Source: Merluccius polli
Taxonomy: Eukaryota > Chordata > Actinopteri > Gadiformes > Merlucciidae
Reading direction: 5' to 3'
Assembly (NCBI GenBank): GCA_030340625.1
Contig: JAOPHQ010005713.1
Location: 152,001 to 216,000, forward strand
DNA length: 64,000 nucleotides
The notes under the pieces are model-generated. The model was not told where the DNA came from. It did no database searches and saw only the letters and a list, made by a program, of their open reading frames with translations. The translations under genes and the position numbers were made by a program. Within the stretch, counting starts at the first letter, position 1; each line of letters opens with the position of its first letter. Of this stretch, positions 1 to 10,160 are shown piece after piece.

Positions 1-773
1 CGCCTCTCTCAATGGTCTCACGGCGGGCTTTGGTCTGTCGTCTCACCGATGTGACGTCATGCAATGCATTGTGGGGGAAATGAGAATCAATCGCGAACTG
101 CTAAAATATAGACGGCTAAAAACCAACCTTTTTGTATTATATTACGTTTTGTGATACCCAACAACATCAAATACAATGAATAACAGTTTAAATGTTTATT
201 ACCAACAAGCAAATACGCAGATTCATTAGAAAATTAAACCTGCACCATGGCCTTTAAACATGCAAAGACAGATGTCACACCTTCCCCTAGCTCATGGAGA
301 GTCATGTTCCTGTAAATGCATTTCCAATGTATGGAATTACATTGACCACCTGAAACATGTAGTGAAACCCAAAATTCTCGATGTTAACATTCTGATTCAT
401 GTTCAGCATGGACATACTTTTCAAAAAAAGTTGATTTTGTTGGATTGTAGGAGGGCACACGGCCCAGTAGTTCCCCGCCTAGCAGCTACTGAATGAATGA
501 ATGAATAGATGAATGGAATTGGCGGTAACTTTCGAGAATGAATTATACTGCAGGGCTACCTCCCATTTCACACAACTCATCCTCAATTAAACTGCATTGA
601 AGTGACACGTTTGTTCCGTGTATTATTCATTTGCACAACGTTATTAAGTATTTTCGATATTTGCAAATGATATCGTCCCATTCAGAGCAAGGAAGATTAG
701 CATGCTAGGATCTCAGTTAGCAGGCATGTATCGCGCCTATTTTACAATAATCTCAAACATTTCATTAACTCAC
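1..773. other. No gene recognised at left edge
   Basis: This stretch holds no reading frame with recognisable content. A 78-codon frame at 260-496 shows no domain or low-complexity signature and is best read as chance. A short ATGA/GAATG run lies near 488-518. The segment may be intron or downstream sequence of the MADF exon on the minus strand at 774-906, but no second exon could be identified. Confidence 0.5.
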
Positions 774-906
774 CAGGCCAACCAACCACACGTGACACCT
801 CCGCCCAGGCCAGAGCCTTTTTGTTGTGATCTCTGAAATCAAAAACGCTTGGATCGTACAACACCGGGTGCCCAGCCACAGCCGTGATTAACTTTTCAGT
901 TGTCAT
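774..906 (-). CDS. MADF-domain protein, first coding exon (partial)
   Basis: Reading the minus strand from ATG at 906, the exon encodes about 44 residues with the opening of a MADF DNA-binding domain: an LI..V..HP.LYDP core, followed by D.....KK...W.EV. The exon stops at a good splice donor (GTGAGT, complement of 768-773) after one base of a codon, so the domain must continue in a downstream exon further left. MADF domains occur in host transcription regulators and in proteins encoded by Harbinger-type and other transposons, so host origin is not assured. No second exon was found in 1-773, so it lies outside the window or is lost. Confidence 0.55.
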
Positions 907-1039
907 TTTGAATGTACTGTAGGAACCAAAAAAGTACAGTAGGAACCAAAGTGCTGGTGTTCCCTGGGATCCACGCAAGCGAAGAGCGTCTACATTCCGA
1001 TTGGTTGTCAGTGTTTTGCAGCCGAAACGCGTCATAGTA

Positions 1040-1207
1040 ATTTGCATAAAGTTCAGCCGCCTTTAACTTTTTTTGGTCGCTCTGTTCGCTCAACTTTTGC
1101 CGCTGGTAGCGTTTGTCGCTTGTGTCGCTTTGGTCGCTCTTGCCCATAGAAAGTGAATGACTTCCGGTGATTTGGCAGCTTAATTCGCTTCTGATGTGAA
1201 CACACAG
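1040..1207. other. Degenerate TCGCT-rich repeat, probable transposon end
   Basis: Several irregular copies of a GTCGCT/GTTCGCTC motif precede a CCCATAGAAAGTGAATG stretch and a GATGTGAACACACAG end. This arrangement resembles the terminal region of fish Harbinger-like or ISL2EU-like elements. No partner terminus was found in the window, so the identification is only a suggestion. Confidence 0.3.
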
Positions 1208-1413
1208 TTATGCTGAATCCCATTTCCACCCCTTCCCCCTCCCCCTTGTTTTTGCGCATTCATGTGAGGGGTAGGGCTGTCCCAATTCTTATTTGGGTTA
1301 AGGGCTAGGGCCAAGCTGTAGGGCTACGGAGCCCTTGAAATTTCCCAGCATCCCCCGCGGCGCGTAACCTGTCATTAAAGTTTAAAACACCGGCCGGCAA
1401 ATTTTCAGACAGC

Positions 1414-3060
1414 GATGGCTCAAGCAAAGGACTCGCACAAATGTAAGTATTTTCAGCAATTTAATTACGGCAGTCATGTGTAATGATACTATTTTAGAGC
1501 GGTTTTTAATTGTCAAGTTCGTTTTGAATCACTAGTCAAGTTTGTTTTGAAACACTAGTTAGTCGAGCCGATGCTAATATGCCGGTGTTCCTTTTGTATA
1601 GGTGGCTACTGGCTAGCTAGCTGCTATCGCTATTTGTTTAGATAAGATATCCGATAACCCTTGACATGACACGTTAAGGGTTTAAGTGAAATTAGTGGCC
1701 AGTGGATTTGCTTACTATTACTATTTCTTGGTTGATTATACCGGCGCACTGCTTTGATATCGGTAGAACTAGTATACCTATGCTACGTGCCTGTCAAGCT
1801 GACGTTAGCTATTTTCCTATTTACCTCAGGGACACCAGAGGAGACCAGGCGCTGATACGTTTCAGGGCGGCCAAGAAGGAGTTTCTCAAATCCAAGATGG
1901 GGGCAAAGAAACAGTGGGAGTCTTTCGTTGTTCAATCTTTTCATTCTTGCGTCTGTTTTCTACATTAGTATTTCTGTGTTTAGCTTAATAGCCTACTGAA
2001 TGACTGTGTCGTTGTGCTGTACATTGGCTGATGCAGGACATTTGTGGAAGAAATTGGGCTGGAGGATAAAGTGACTGGGCAACAGGTTTCTAAAAAGTGG
2101 GAAAACCTTAAGAAGTACAAGGTATGTGATGTCCAGTTTAAAATTACCAATTTCCTAATGAATGTATCAACCAGACAAGACTGTTGTGTTTGTTGTAATT
2201 GAGTATCTGGTGTGTGTGTGTGTGTGTTTCAGGATTTGAGAACTCCCAAAACTGGGTCGGGGACCAAAAATGGAGAGGTGACTGTGGCGACCGGCAGTAC
2301 TTCGACATCATGTATGAAGTTCTGTGGGCCCGGCCAGCAATTGACCCACCGGTCATTGTGTCATCACCGGACCCCATGACTATACTCATGGTGAGGTTTA
2401 TGTGGTTTCATGAATTTCCGAATATGGCTGCCGTCTATCGCCCCGACGACATTTGAAAAAGCAGGGGTCACTGATAGATCTGCAAACCCTTGTCCTACTG
2501 CTTGCAGCTCCTCATAGGCCAGTGGGAAGGAGATCACCCTGTTCAAATTGCTCGGGATACTTTGTGCCACCCGGTGTATAACTGTGCACAGTAGCCTTAG
2601 GTACACTGAACAAACTGGATACCAGCCAGTATGACAGTCCGTGGGAGAGCCAATAATGTGTATATAAGGACCTCAAGATCATTTCCCCAATTATGATCTT
2701 GCCCCCTGTCCAGGAGCCTCTGCAGGCGGTGAGGTTTATGTGGTTTCATGAATTTCACTAACTGCTATGCAAACATGTTTCATTAGGAGATATTAGCTGA
2801 ACATTACGTAAGACAATTACTTCTAACATGACTTGCATTGTTTCTTTAGGAGATTGTGGAGCCCTCCCTCCCAATTACCCCCGACATCACCCAGCACCCA
2901 AGCCCCCCCTACAGAACCCAGCACCCCAGCCATTCCATCTAGAAGAAGGTCCAAACCCCTGGCCGAGGAGGCCATTCGGGAGCAGAGGCACCACGAGAAG
3001 ACCGAGGCCAAGACTGACCGTTTTTTGGCCCTTTTTGAAAGAATAGTGGAGAAACTTTAA
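1414..3060 (+). pseudogene. Harbinger Myb/SANT-like DNA-binding protein gene, degraded
   Basis: Exons can be followed by splice signals. Exon 1 starts ATG 1414 and ends before GTAAGT at 1442. A second begins after CTCAG near 1828 and encodes an LIRFRAAKKEFLKSKMG helix-rich piece. A third lies at about 2036-2120 (VSKKWENLKKYK, the last Myb-like helix). A fourth begins after TTTCAG near 2233. The C-terminal exon near 2852-3060 ends RFLALFERIVEKL, the usual C-terminus of this family. Frame breaks occur in the second and fourth exons, and a transposase fragment interrupts the gene at 2390-2757. Family knowledge: this protein binds the transposon ends and brings the transposase to the nucleus. The copy is probably non-functional. 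Confidence 0.7.
2390..2757 (-). pseudogene. Captured HARBI1-type transposase fragment between 28-bp direct repeats
   Basis: On the minus strand about 80 codons read ...YEELQAVGQGFADLSVT.. followed by FSNVVGAIDGSHIR, the region holding the first catalytic aspartate of Harbinger transposases. In a normal element this lies downstream of the Myb gene, not inside it. The fragment is bordered by two identical copies of a 28-bp sequence starting GGTGAGGTTTATGTGG (2390-2417 and 2730-2757). I infer templated repair of a break that copied the fragment and duplicated its border. Confidence 0.6.
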
Positions 3061-4189
3061 ATTGTTGATTTAATTATTGTTGATTGTTGTTCCTATGTTC
3101 TTGTTGTGTTATTTATTTATTCTTGCTATTTATTTCTAATATTTATTCATCTATTCCTGCTATTTATAACAAATATTTATTTATCTATTCTTGCTATTTA
3201 TTATTACTATTTGCTGTTGTTATTTATTTATCTATTGTTATTAAGTATTGTTATTTATTGTTCTTATGTTAATGTTTCCTGATTAATTAAATATTCTTGT
3301 TTAAAAAAGTTTTTCTAGGTGTGATTAACGCTACATGAAGCAGATAGTTTTAAAACATTTATTGTTAACCATCCCATCCCATCCCTCCCCTCCCCTGGAA
3401 AAACAAATAACAAGGAATGAACATGAAAACCAACAGGTAACTAGAAAAACAATATTTACACAATTTACATAGAGACTTGGGCAGCCAGTGTGTCCCGTAT
3501 ATGATTTCCCGGTGTTTCATTGAATCCCATTTGTTCTTGAGGGGGATGGGGGTCAAGGTCATCCCTGCATAGGCTACATTGTATGGTTTATTCCTGTAAT
3601 GGTTTGGCTTTGTCAGATGTGTTCGTGCCTTCTGATGGCAAGACAAATCTTCACTCTATTCAATTCTGACTGAACACAGTCAGCACGGGATTAGGCTACC
3701 AATAAATGCTTATTTAAGACAGATGTTGTAGGCCTGTCCACTTCGTTGTACGATATTGTAGGCTAATAAAACAGACTATCTGCAGATTATTTGGTTGTAA
3801 TTCACTCGCGAATTTCCTAACGTTTCGTTATTTCACATCACCGTCAATAATCACTATGCGATAGAGTCAAAAAGTTACTACGTCTACCCTGTCCCAGTAA
3901 ACAGCACATAGGCTACGGCGCCTCAGCTATGAAACAAAAATACCACGTATCACGATCGGGTGGAATTTAGCATAAAAACCTTAAACGACATCACACAATT
4001 AACGCATACATGGTTAAACTAATGTGTTTACCTCAAATCGTAGCTACAAACACATACGAAAGGTAGGCTATAGCCTAGTGGTACATTTCCAGCTGAGTCG
4101 AGCCGGCTGGCTAACTTTGGCTGACTCTTGGCCGACATTTGGCCGAGATTTCATAGGCTACAATGGAAACATAAAGAAGTTATACGTAC
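3061..4189. other. Non-coding interior of Harbinger element
   Basis: After the Myb gene stop comes a TTATT-rich low-complexity run (about 3105-3260). A transposase C-terminus might be expected near 3365-3646 on the minus strand, but the 93-codon frame there lacks clear homology. The remainder reads as the intron following transposase exon 1. Confidence 0.45.
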
Positions 4190-4381
4190 CATAATTTGAT
4201 TAGTCAGCACACGTATGCGTCTGTGATACAGTCGTCGCCTCCGGTGTCGTTGGTTAGCAGCAGACAGGCGTAAAAATAGAAAAATGGCCCAGGCAACAGA
4301 CATAACTTGTGAGGACGGCATTTTTGGATTATTAATGCAGCTACAATTGCCGCCTGTTGACGTAGCAGTCCGCGAGCCCAT
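4190..4381 (-). CDS. Harbinger transposase, first exon only
   Basis: The minus-strand ATG at 4381 opens a 64-codon exon ending exactly at a GTACGT donor (complement of 4184-4189). It encodes a basic N-terminal tail (RHRRRRLYHRRIR), matching the position and character of the first exon of the second Harbinger in this window (33967-34032, RRRRLLLLL). The catalytic exons that should follow are missing apart from the piece trapped at 2418-2727, so no transposase can be made. Confidence 0.6.
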
Positions 4382-4585
4382 GGTGTTCTAAAATATATGC
4401 GCGAGCCTCAAGTGATGATGACGCAACGTTAATGGAGGGGTGTCTCATTTCTTAGGGGAACGTTCTTACCCCTAGCACCCTCAACTCTGTATTGAGGGCC
4501 AAGGGGAAGACTCAGACAAAGGGGTAGGGGTAGGGGTAAGGGGTGGAAATGGGATTCAGCATTAGACTCACTTTGTTATTTGCAG

Positions 4586-5253
4586 TCCAAAATATCGGAT
4601 CATAGACAGTTACTACTGACAGTTTTCCTGGATTACAAGTTAGGCCACAAACATCACTTCATTGAGCATTATCCATGCCTAATTCAAAGGTTTGGACCCT
4701 TAATAGACTTTTGGACAATCAGATGAGGCTAAACATTCAAGAAGGTAGTGCATGATGCCAATAACTTAAAAAACATTCTGCTTACCCTGGCCTCAAGACA
4801 CCAACGTATGCTTGCATATTATCTTGAAATGCCCAGCATTTTCAAGCCTGAGACTGAGACAGCAAAAGTGACTGATGTGTGCCTGGAAGTCTTAGATGGT
4901 GGTGTTAGACTAGCAATCTTGAATAGATTCAGTGATGTTGACACAGTTGGACTGACACCTAGTGTCTTCTTAAATGGAACGCAGTATTCAAAGGGAATGA
5001 TACTCCCTGTTGGAAGTACAAGTGGACTACCGGACTTCGGAAGGATTTTGCAAATATGCATTGTGCTGGCTGGATGTTTGTTTCTTCATTGAACGTTTTA
5101 CTACGTGGAGCATTTGAGGAGTTACCATCTCGTGAAGCAAAACCCTGCTGAGTGTCTCTTGGTGAAACCAGAGGATCTCAATGACTACATGCCACTTGTG
5201 TCGTACTTCGTCCAGGGGCGCCTGTTAGCCACTCCCAGAACATTCTTGCTGCG
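4586..5253 (+). pseudogene. EnSpm/CACTA-type transposase, C-terminal fragment
   Basis: After an acceptor-like TTTGCAG the reading gives HKHHFIEHYP.LI..FGPL, then NILLTLASRHQRMLAYYLE, then VFLNGTQYSKGMILPVGS and a C-terminus ending LLATPRTFLLR. Each block has a counterpart in the transposase at 17408-20088 (KPKHHFLEHYPYLIRKFGPL; NVLLSLSQRHQ; VVYNGLNYKCGMILIHGS), so it is a diverged relative. Stops and frame changes near 4725 and 5090 show it is dead. It may be part of a remnant element whose right end is near 10.16 kb. Confidence 0.7.
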
Positions 5254-5270
5254 GTAAGTTTGTGTGGCTG

Positions 5271-5304
5271 TGCGTGTGTGTGTGTGTGTGGGGGGGGGGG
5301 GGGT
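5271..5304. repeat. GT microsatellite with adjoining G tract
   Basis: A (TG)n run leads directly into about 15 guanines. The sequence is simple and carries no gene. Confidence 0.9.
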
Positions 5305-5358
5305 TTGTCCGGTCAGTTGTGTTTTTGGACTTGTAATGTAAAACTTGTATACTTTTAA

Positions 5359-5569
5359 GCATCACAAATTTTTAAACCCATAGCCTTGTTATTCGAGGTT
5401 ACTGCGCGCTGTCAGTAGGCAAAATGAAGCTATGGGGGCAAGTTTCACTTTAGCTGCCGTTCTGATAACTCGGTCAATATTGTGCCAAATTTTCACGTTT
5501 TGTCTACTGAAAGCACTCGGTAACCTCGATCTTCAAAGGCTATGGGTTAAAAATGACTGGAGTTCTCCT
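5359..5569. mobile_element. TTAA-target MITE with AACCCATAGCC inverted arms
   Basis: Imperfect inverted arms (AAACCCATAGCC at 5375 and GGCTATGGGTT at 5539) enclose a second inverted pair (TTCGAGGTTA and TAACCTCGA). The element is flanked by TTAA at 5355-5358 and 5570-5573, and its right end reads GGAGTTCTCC, the same terminus as the better preserved MITE at 43685-44282. TTAA targets point to piggyBac- or Kolobok-type mobilisation. Confidence 0.65.
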
Positions 5570-6304
5570 TTAAGGTAGACACCAATCAATGCACATAGAT
5601 CTAGAGTGTGTATGTTCATGCAGGCAAACACCCAGAGTGGGAAACTACTGCTGTACTGTACTGTTCACAAGAGTTTATGTGTATATTGTATTGGCTTTAC
5701 ATTGGTTTTAATAATTAAAAAAAAATTGTACTCAAATTTGTGTGTTTTTATTAGTGCCGTCAAACGATTAAAATATTTAATCATGATTAATCGCATTAAT
5801 GTCATAGTTAACTCACAATTAATCGCACATTTTTATCTATTCTAAATTTCCCTTGATTTCTTTTTGTCCCATTATTTTTTTCTAATTTTAATGCTCTTAT
5901 CAACAAAAGTGGATTGGCTTGCTTTATGCAAATGTTTTTTTTTTAAATTGAAAAACAACATTGACAAACAGGGCGATACAAAATACAATTATAAAGTGCA
6001 CATCAGGTAAATTAGGACTCAGCCTATAGTGCAGTTAAACCAGGGCGATACAAAATAAAATTATAAAGTGCACAAGTCAGGTAAACTAAATCATGGCTTA
6101 ATAATTTCAAGTTTCTTTTTCTCAAGTTTGCTTTGAACATAGCAGTCAGGCTACTGCTCTTTATTCACCAGAGGCTCATCAACCCAGCCTGTACCTTTGC
6201 ATTCTCCGTTTTGTGCAATTTCTGTACATGGCTTGTAATGGTGGCTCTCAAAGGCAATTCGTAGGTCCAGTCGTTGGATGCTATGCGAATGATATCAACT
6301 AGAC

Positions 6305-7014
6305 CAGGGGTTCTTAACCTTTTTGACCTTGAGGCCCGATTTTTATAGTACAAAGTGGCCCGGGGCCCATTAAATATTAACACTGTATAGGTTTAATTGA
6401 CCTCACTCTCGGTTTGATTTGTATTCAATAATAAACCAAATCCACTTACTGCTTAACAAGCAAAAACCTTATCAAATAAAATGACATGATAAAATGGGAT
6501 CATCACAAATACTTTTATTAAACATGTGTATGTAAACCTGCACACATACTGTATCAAGACACTGAACAGGCTGATAATTCCTGGACCAAATCAAGCTGTG
6601 ACAAGAAAAAATGTCAAGGATCAAGTCAGGCTTTTTAATAATAATAAAAAAAGACCAATATTAGGATTTTACTTTAAATGAATGAAAAATATTTAATGTA
6701 TTTACCATGTACCGTATTTAATGAAGTCGAGATTGTATTTCCGTAAAAGCGTTGTCTTTTGGGTGGGGGGGTTGGCAGGACGTTCGCCTTCATTTTTTCT
6801 TTTTAAAAACTTCTCAATTTTTGCCGCTTCTTCTCTGTGTATTGGCGCTTGTTAAACAACTGAGTGATGCATTACCGCCACCACGTGGTCGAAAGCTGCT
6901 CGCGGTCTCGTGGCCCTTGCGGCCCACAGGTGCAAAACTGAAAGTTTTTTGTGGCCCTCTGGGGGGCGCTGGCGGCCCAAGTTTGGGCCACAGCCCTATG
7001 GTTAAAAATCACTG
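6305..7014. mobile_element. hAT MITE, CAGGGGTTCTTAACC terminus
   Basis: Left end CAGGGGTTCTTAACC and right end GGTTAAAAATCACTG are inverted. Flanks are AACTAGAC (6297-6304) and AACTCGAC (7015-7022), an 8-bp TSD with one mismatch. No transposase is encoded; frames inside are short and featureless. Confidence 0.8.
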
Positions 7015-7022
7015 AACTCGAC

Positions 7023-7258
7023 TAGTGTTGCACCGATACCATTTTTTGGCCCCCGATACCGATACCGATACCCGGCTGTGCAGTATCGGCCGATACCGAT
7101 ACCATACCGATACCACGCCGGAAAAAAAAAAAATATATATATATACACAAGCTTTTTTTCTTCTACTACTAAAGAACTGCATACTCACTTGGATGTAAAA
7201 TCATTGCCATCATGGCTTAATTACTAGTATAATTAGATAATATAGTAGTAGTATGTAG

Positions 7259-7296
<38 letters not shown>

Positions 7297-7921
7297 ATCG
7301 GGGAGAAGCCGATTACAGCTTAACTCGTCGTCTGTGATGCGGTCACTGTCTGTCCATTTGAGCGATCTCCCGCCTGTGAGCAAGACGCGTCTCCCTCTCT
7401 CTCCTGCTTTTTCCCCTCTTCTCCTTGTTTGTGTCCGCATGGCACCCCGGGGAGCGGGGGGGGGGGGGGGGGGGGGGGCATGGGTGGTGATCGGGTGCGT
7501 CGCACCGGCAGGCGGACCCGCTCACTGAGTTTCCCCGCACCGGCGCGTCCGCAGGCGGAGCAACTTTTCTGTGCGCCGCGCGGCTGAACCGCGCGCCCTC
7601 CGCGTCTCCGGTGCTTTTTTTTCTTTCTTTTTTTTGGTACATTGTCGTCGTCGCTTGTCGGTCGGTCAACATGCGCGGCCGGGCGGCCGGAGTGGGCCAA
7701 TAGGATAGCTGCTTGGCACGGCATGCACTGAACACGTGTGATCACACGCAGCAGTGAGTGAAGGGAGAGAAAGACGCAAAGCGCTGCGTTCCAAGTTTCA
7801 TATTAGTATATGTAAATGGAATCGGCGCATTATTTGTTCGTACTCGCCGATACCGATGCCAGCATTTTAGCGCGGTATCGGGGCCCCTCCCGATACTAGT
7901 ATCGGTATCGGTGCAACACTA
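7023..7921. mobile_element. hAT MITE copy 1, TAGTGTTGCACCGATACC terminus
   Basis: Perfect terminal inversion (TAGTGTTGCACCGATACC at left, GGTATCGGTGCAACACTA at right) and the 8-bp TSD AACTCGAC on both sides (7015-7022, 7922-7929). It is nearly identical to 8767-9672 over the whole length. Arginine- and proline-rich minus-strand frames at 7320-7745 are products of GC-rich and G-tract sequence. It contains a guanine run of about 35 at 7261-7295. Confidence 0.92.
7261..7295. repeat. Poly-G tract (about 35 G)
   Basis: An uninterrupted guanine run inside hAT MITE copy 1. The sister copy has only about 11 at the matching place (9050-9060), so this run has expanded or its length is an assembly estimate. 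A second run of about 23 lies at 7457-7479. Confidence 0.9.
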
Positions 7922-7929
7922 AACTCGAC

Positions 7930-8078
7930 CAGTGGTTCTCAACCTTTTGTCAGTGATGTACCCCCTGTTAAATACTTTTTAAGTATTTAACAGGGGGGGG
8001 GGGGGGGGGGGGGGGGTGCGCGCAATCGTAACCCACCCCGGACCTACGACCGACGGGGGGGGTGCGCGCAATCGTAAC
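7930..8078. other. Truncated hAT-like insertion with G tract
   Basis: Directly after the TSD of the previous MITE, CAGTGGTTCTCAACCTTTT opens another hAT-like left end, followed by a short TTAAATACTTTTTAAGTATTTAA hairpin, a G tract (7987-8015) and two copies of GTGCGCGCAATCGTAAC. No right terminus is visible. The GTGCGCGCAATCG block recurs inverted near 44,990-45,050. Confidence 0.5.
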
Positions 8079-8192
8079 ATGATAGCTCAGTTCGCAACGA
8101 CAAAAGACACGGATCACTTTGGTCTTGTCAATGGAACCATTTGGCAATTGTTTAAAAGTAAACTTTCCATTCAGAATCTTATTGGCATCCAT
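8079..8192 (-). pseudogene. hAT transposase, N-terminal BED-finger start
   Basis: From ATG at 8192 the frame reads MDANKILNGKFTFKQLPNGS then KVIRVFCRCELSYH, the first cysteine pair of a BED zinc finger as found at the N-terminus of many fish hAT transposases. Homology stops at 8079 where the insertion at 7930-8078 begins, so the finger is cut in half and the catalytic domain is absent. Confidence 0.65.
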
Positions 8193-8766
8193 TTTGGCAC
8201 CTTGCGCTAGCCATCCACTCAAAACGTAACATGCCTACTACTCTCTGGCTGGCTCAATCCCAAACGGCGTGCTTGTTGTTTTGCTTCCGGTCTAGCTAGA
8301 TCCGTTGTGGTGCTGTAGTTTTTCTAACATTACTAGTTGTTGCATCAGCTTGTGAAAAAAACTATACGAGGCCAAAATAACGTTAATCTCGCGATAAAAA
8401 ATTTGACGCCGTTAAAATGGGTTTGCGTTGTGGGGTTGTGTTCCGAGGAAGAAGGCCGCCGACACAGGAAACGCTTTAACTCACTTTATTTGTTTAGGTT
8501 TAGTTATATTATCTAATAAGCATATGGAGGGGTATTGCATTAATCACGCGTGGAGAGCCCGCTAAGCTTTGCGTCCTTCCGGATGCGCTGCCTGCGGGCT
8601 CCTGGCTTCCCCCGGATGTGTTGCCCGGTCTCTGTGACGCATAATGGCTAGTGTTGTACGCCCGCCCCCAGTGTATTATGTTTGCCGCCATCATGTGGTC
8701 AGGTGGTGTAAATACAACTTGTATATTTCTTTCTACTCCTTTGTGGCTATGTGTAGATATTACAGC
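8193..8766. other. hAT 5' leader region
   Basis: Non-coding sequence upstream of the BED exon. About 350 bases (from GTGGGGTTGTGTTCCGAGGA near 8428) recur in reverse orientation at about 41,490-41,885 inside the hAT element 39948-41934, including GCCGACACAGGAA and ACTCACTTTATTTGTTTAGG. This identifies both as the same hAT lineage. Confidence 0.7.
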
Positions 8767-8880
8767 TAGTGTTGCACCGATACCATTTTTTGGCCCCCGA
8801 TACCGATACCGATACCCGGCTGTGCAGTATCGGCCGATACCGATACCATACCGATACCACGCCGGAAAAAAATAAAAAAT

Positions 8881-8922
<42 letters not shown>

Positions 8923-9672
8923 AGCTTTTTTTCTTCTAATACTAAAGAACTGCATACTCACTTGGATGTAAAATCATTGCTATCATGGCTTAATTACTAG
9001 TATAATTAGATAATATAGTATAACTAGAGATAATTACTAGTATGTAGCGGGGGGGGGGGGATCGGGGAGAAGCCGATTACAGCTTAACTCGTCGTCTGTG
9101 ATGCGGTCACTGTCTGTCCATTTGAGCGATCTCCCGCCTGTGAGCAAGACGCGTCTCCCTCTCTCTCCTGCTTTTTCCCCCTCTTCTCCTTGTTTGTGAC
9201 CGCATGGCACCCCGGGGAGCGGGGGGGGGCATGGGTGGTGACCGGGTGCGTCGCACCGGCAGGCGGACCCGCTCACTGAGTTTCCCCGCACCGGCGCGTC
9301 TGCAGGCGGAGCAACTTTTCTGTGCGCCGCGCGGCTGAACCGCGCGCCCTCCGCGTCTCCGGTGCTTTTTTTTCTTTCTTTTTTTTGGTACTTTGTCGTC
9401 GTCGCTTGTCGGTCGGTCAACATGCGCGGCCGGGCGGCCGGAGTGGGCCAATAGGATAGCTGCTTGGCACGGCATGCACTGAACACGTGTGATCACACGC
9501 AGCAGTGAGTGAAGGGAGAGAAAGACGCAAAGCGCTGCGTTCCAAGTTTCATATTAGTATATGTAAATGGCATCGGCGCATTATTTGTTCGTACTCGCCG
9601 ATACCGATACCAGCATTTTAGCGCGGTATCGGGGCCCCTCCCGATACTAGTATCGGTATCGGTGCAACACTA
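8767..9672. mobile_element. hAT MITE copy 2, TAGTGTTGCACCGATACC terminus
   Basis: Same family as 7023-7921, with TSD ATTACAGC on both sides (8759-8766, 9673-9680). It has a short G run where copy 1 has a long one and an expanded TA microsatellite (8884-8916) where copy 1 has a short one. Otherwise the two differ at few positions, indicating recent activity of the family. Confidence 0.92.
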
Positions 9673-9762
9673 ATTACAGCCTGCTGATACATATGTTATT
9701 ATTTATTCGCAACAGCGTTAACGCTGTTAATAACGTGTTTAACTGACAGCACTAGTTTTTAT

Positions 9763-10160
9763 AGCTAATTGTTAAGTGAAAACAACACATTATTTTAGAT
9801 AATCTTAACTTGATAAGCTGATTCAAAGACATTATTTAATTGAAATTACAAGGTTGAACCCACTAATGAGGATAGGTGTACGGAATGCATATTGATGAAT
9901 AAAACACTTTCTTTAACTAAAATTACAAGTTGAAGCCACTAATGGGGATAAGTGAACAGAATGCCCATAAATGAGTTTACTTTACTTTGAACTTGCATAG
10001 CAAAGTTGAAACAACAATAACTGTACAGTCATGTTGACTCACAGAAGGCAATTCAAAGCTTAACTAGACTCAAAATAACGAGTTGTTTTAACTTGAAATT
10101 TTAAGGCAGCTGGGAAACTTCTTATTTTAAGTAGAACCAAGTAGATATTTTTTACCTGTG
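9763..10160. other. Probable right subterminal region of an EnSpm remnant
   Basis: Repeated AAGTTGAA / TTTTAACTTGAAATTTTAAG motifs resemble the subterminal repeats of the intact EnSpm end at 24.2-24.6 kb. A degenerate terminus, TTTTTTACCTGTG, closes at about 10160. With the transposase fragment at 4586-5253 this may be one EnSpm copy split by the hAT 5752-9754. Confidence 0.4.

Larger units (their letters stand above)
1211..4561. mobile_element. PIF/Harbinger DNA transposon, rearranged copy
   Basis: The ends are inverted: the left starts TGCTGAATCCCATTTCCACC and the right ends with its complement (GGGGTGGAAATGGGATTCAGCA). Both are flanked by TTA (1208-1210 and 4562-4564), the 3-bp TSD typical of PIF/Harbinger. 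Inside are the two genes expected of the superfamily in divergent outer positions: a Myb/SANT-like gene on the plus strand and an arginine-rich first transposase exon on the minus strand. Most of the transposase is gone. A fragment of it lies inside the Myb gene (2418-2727). The copy is therefore non-autonomous now. Confidence 0.9.
5752..9754. mobile_element. hAT element, composite, TSD GTTTTTAT
   Basis: Termini TAGTGCCGTCAAACGATTA and the complement of TAGTGCTGTCAGTTAAAC are flanked by the identical 8-bp sequence GTTTTTAT (5744-5751 and 9755-9762), the hAT hallmark. Coding sequence on the minus strand is limited to a BED-finger start at 8079-8192. The remaining transposase is gone. The body has received later hAT insertions at 6305-7014, 7023-7921 and 8767-9672, each with its own TSD. 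Confidence 0.9.

Noticed and set aside
260..496. 78-codon frame
   Set aside because: No domain, no splice or start context, no repeat-family match.
7210..7745. Arginine- and proline-rich frames repeated at 9037-9496
   Set aside because: They fall in non-coding hAT MITE copies and depend on G-tract length.
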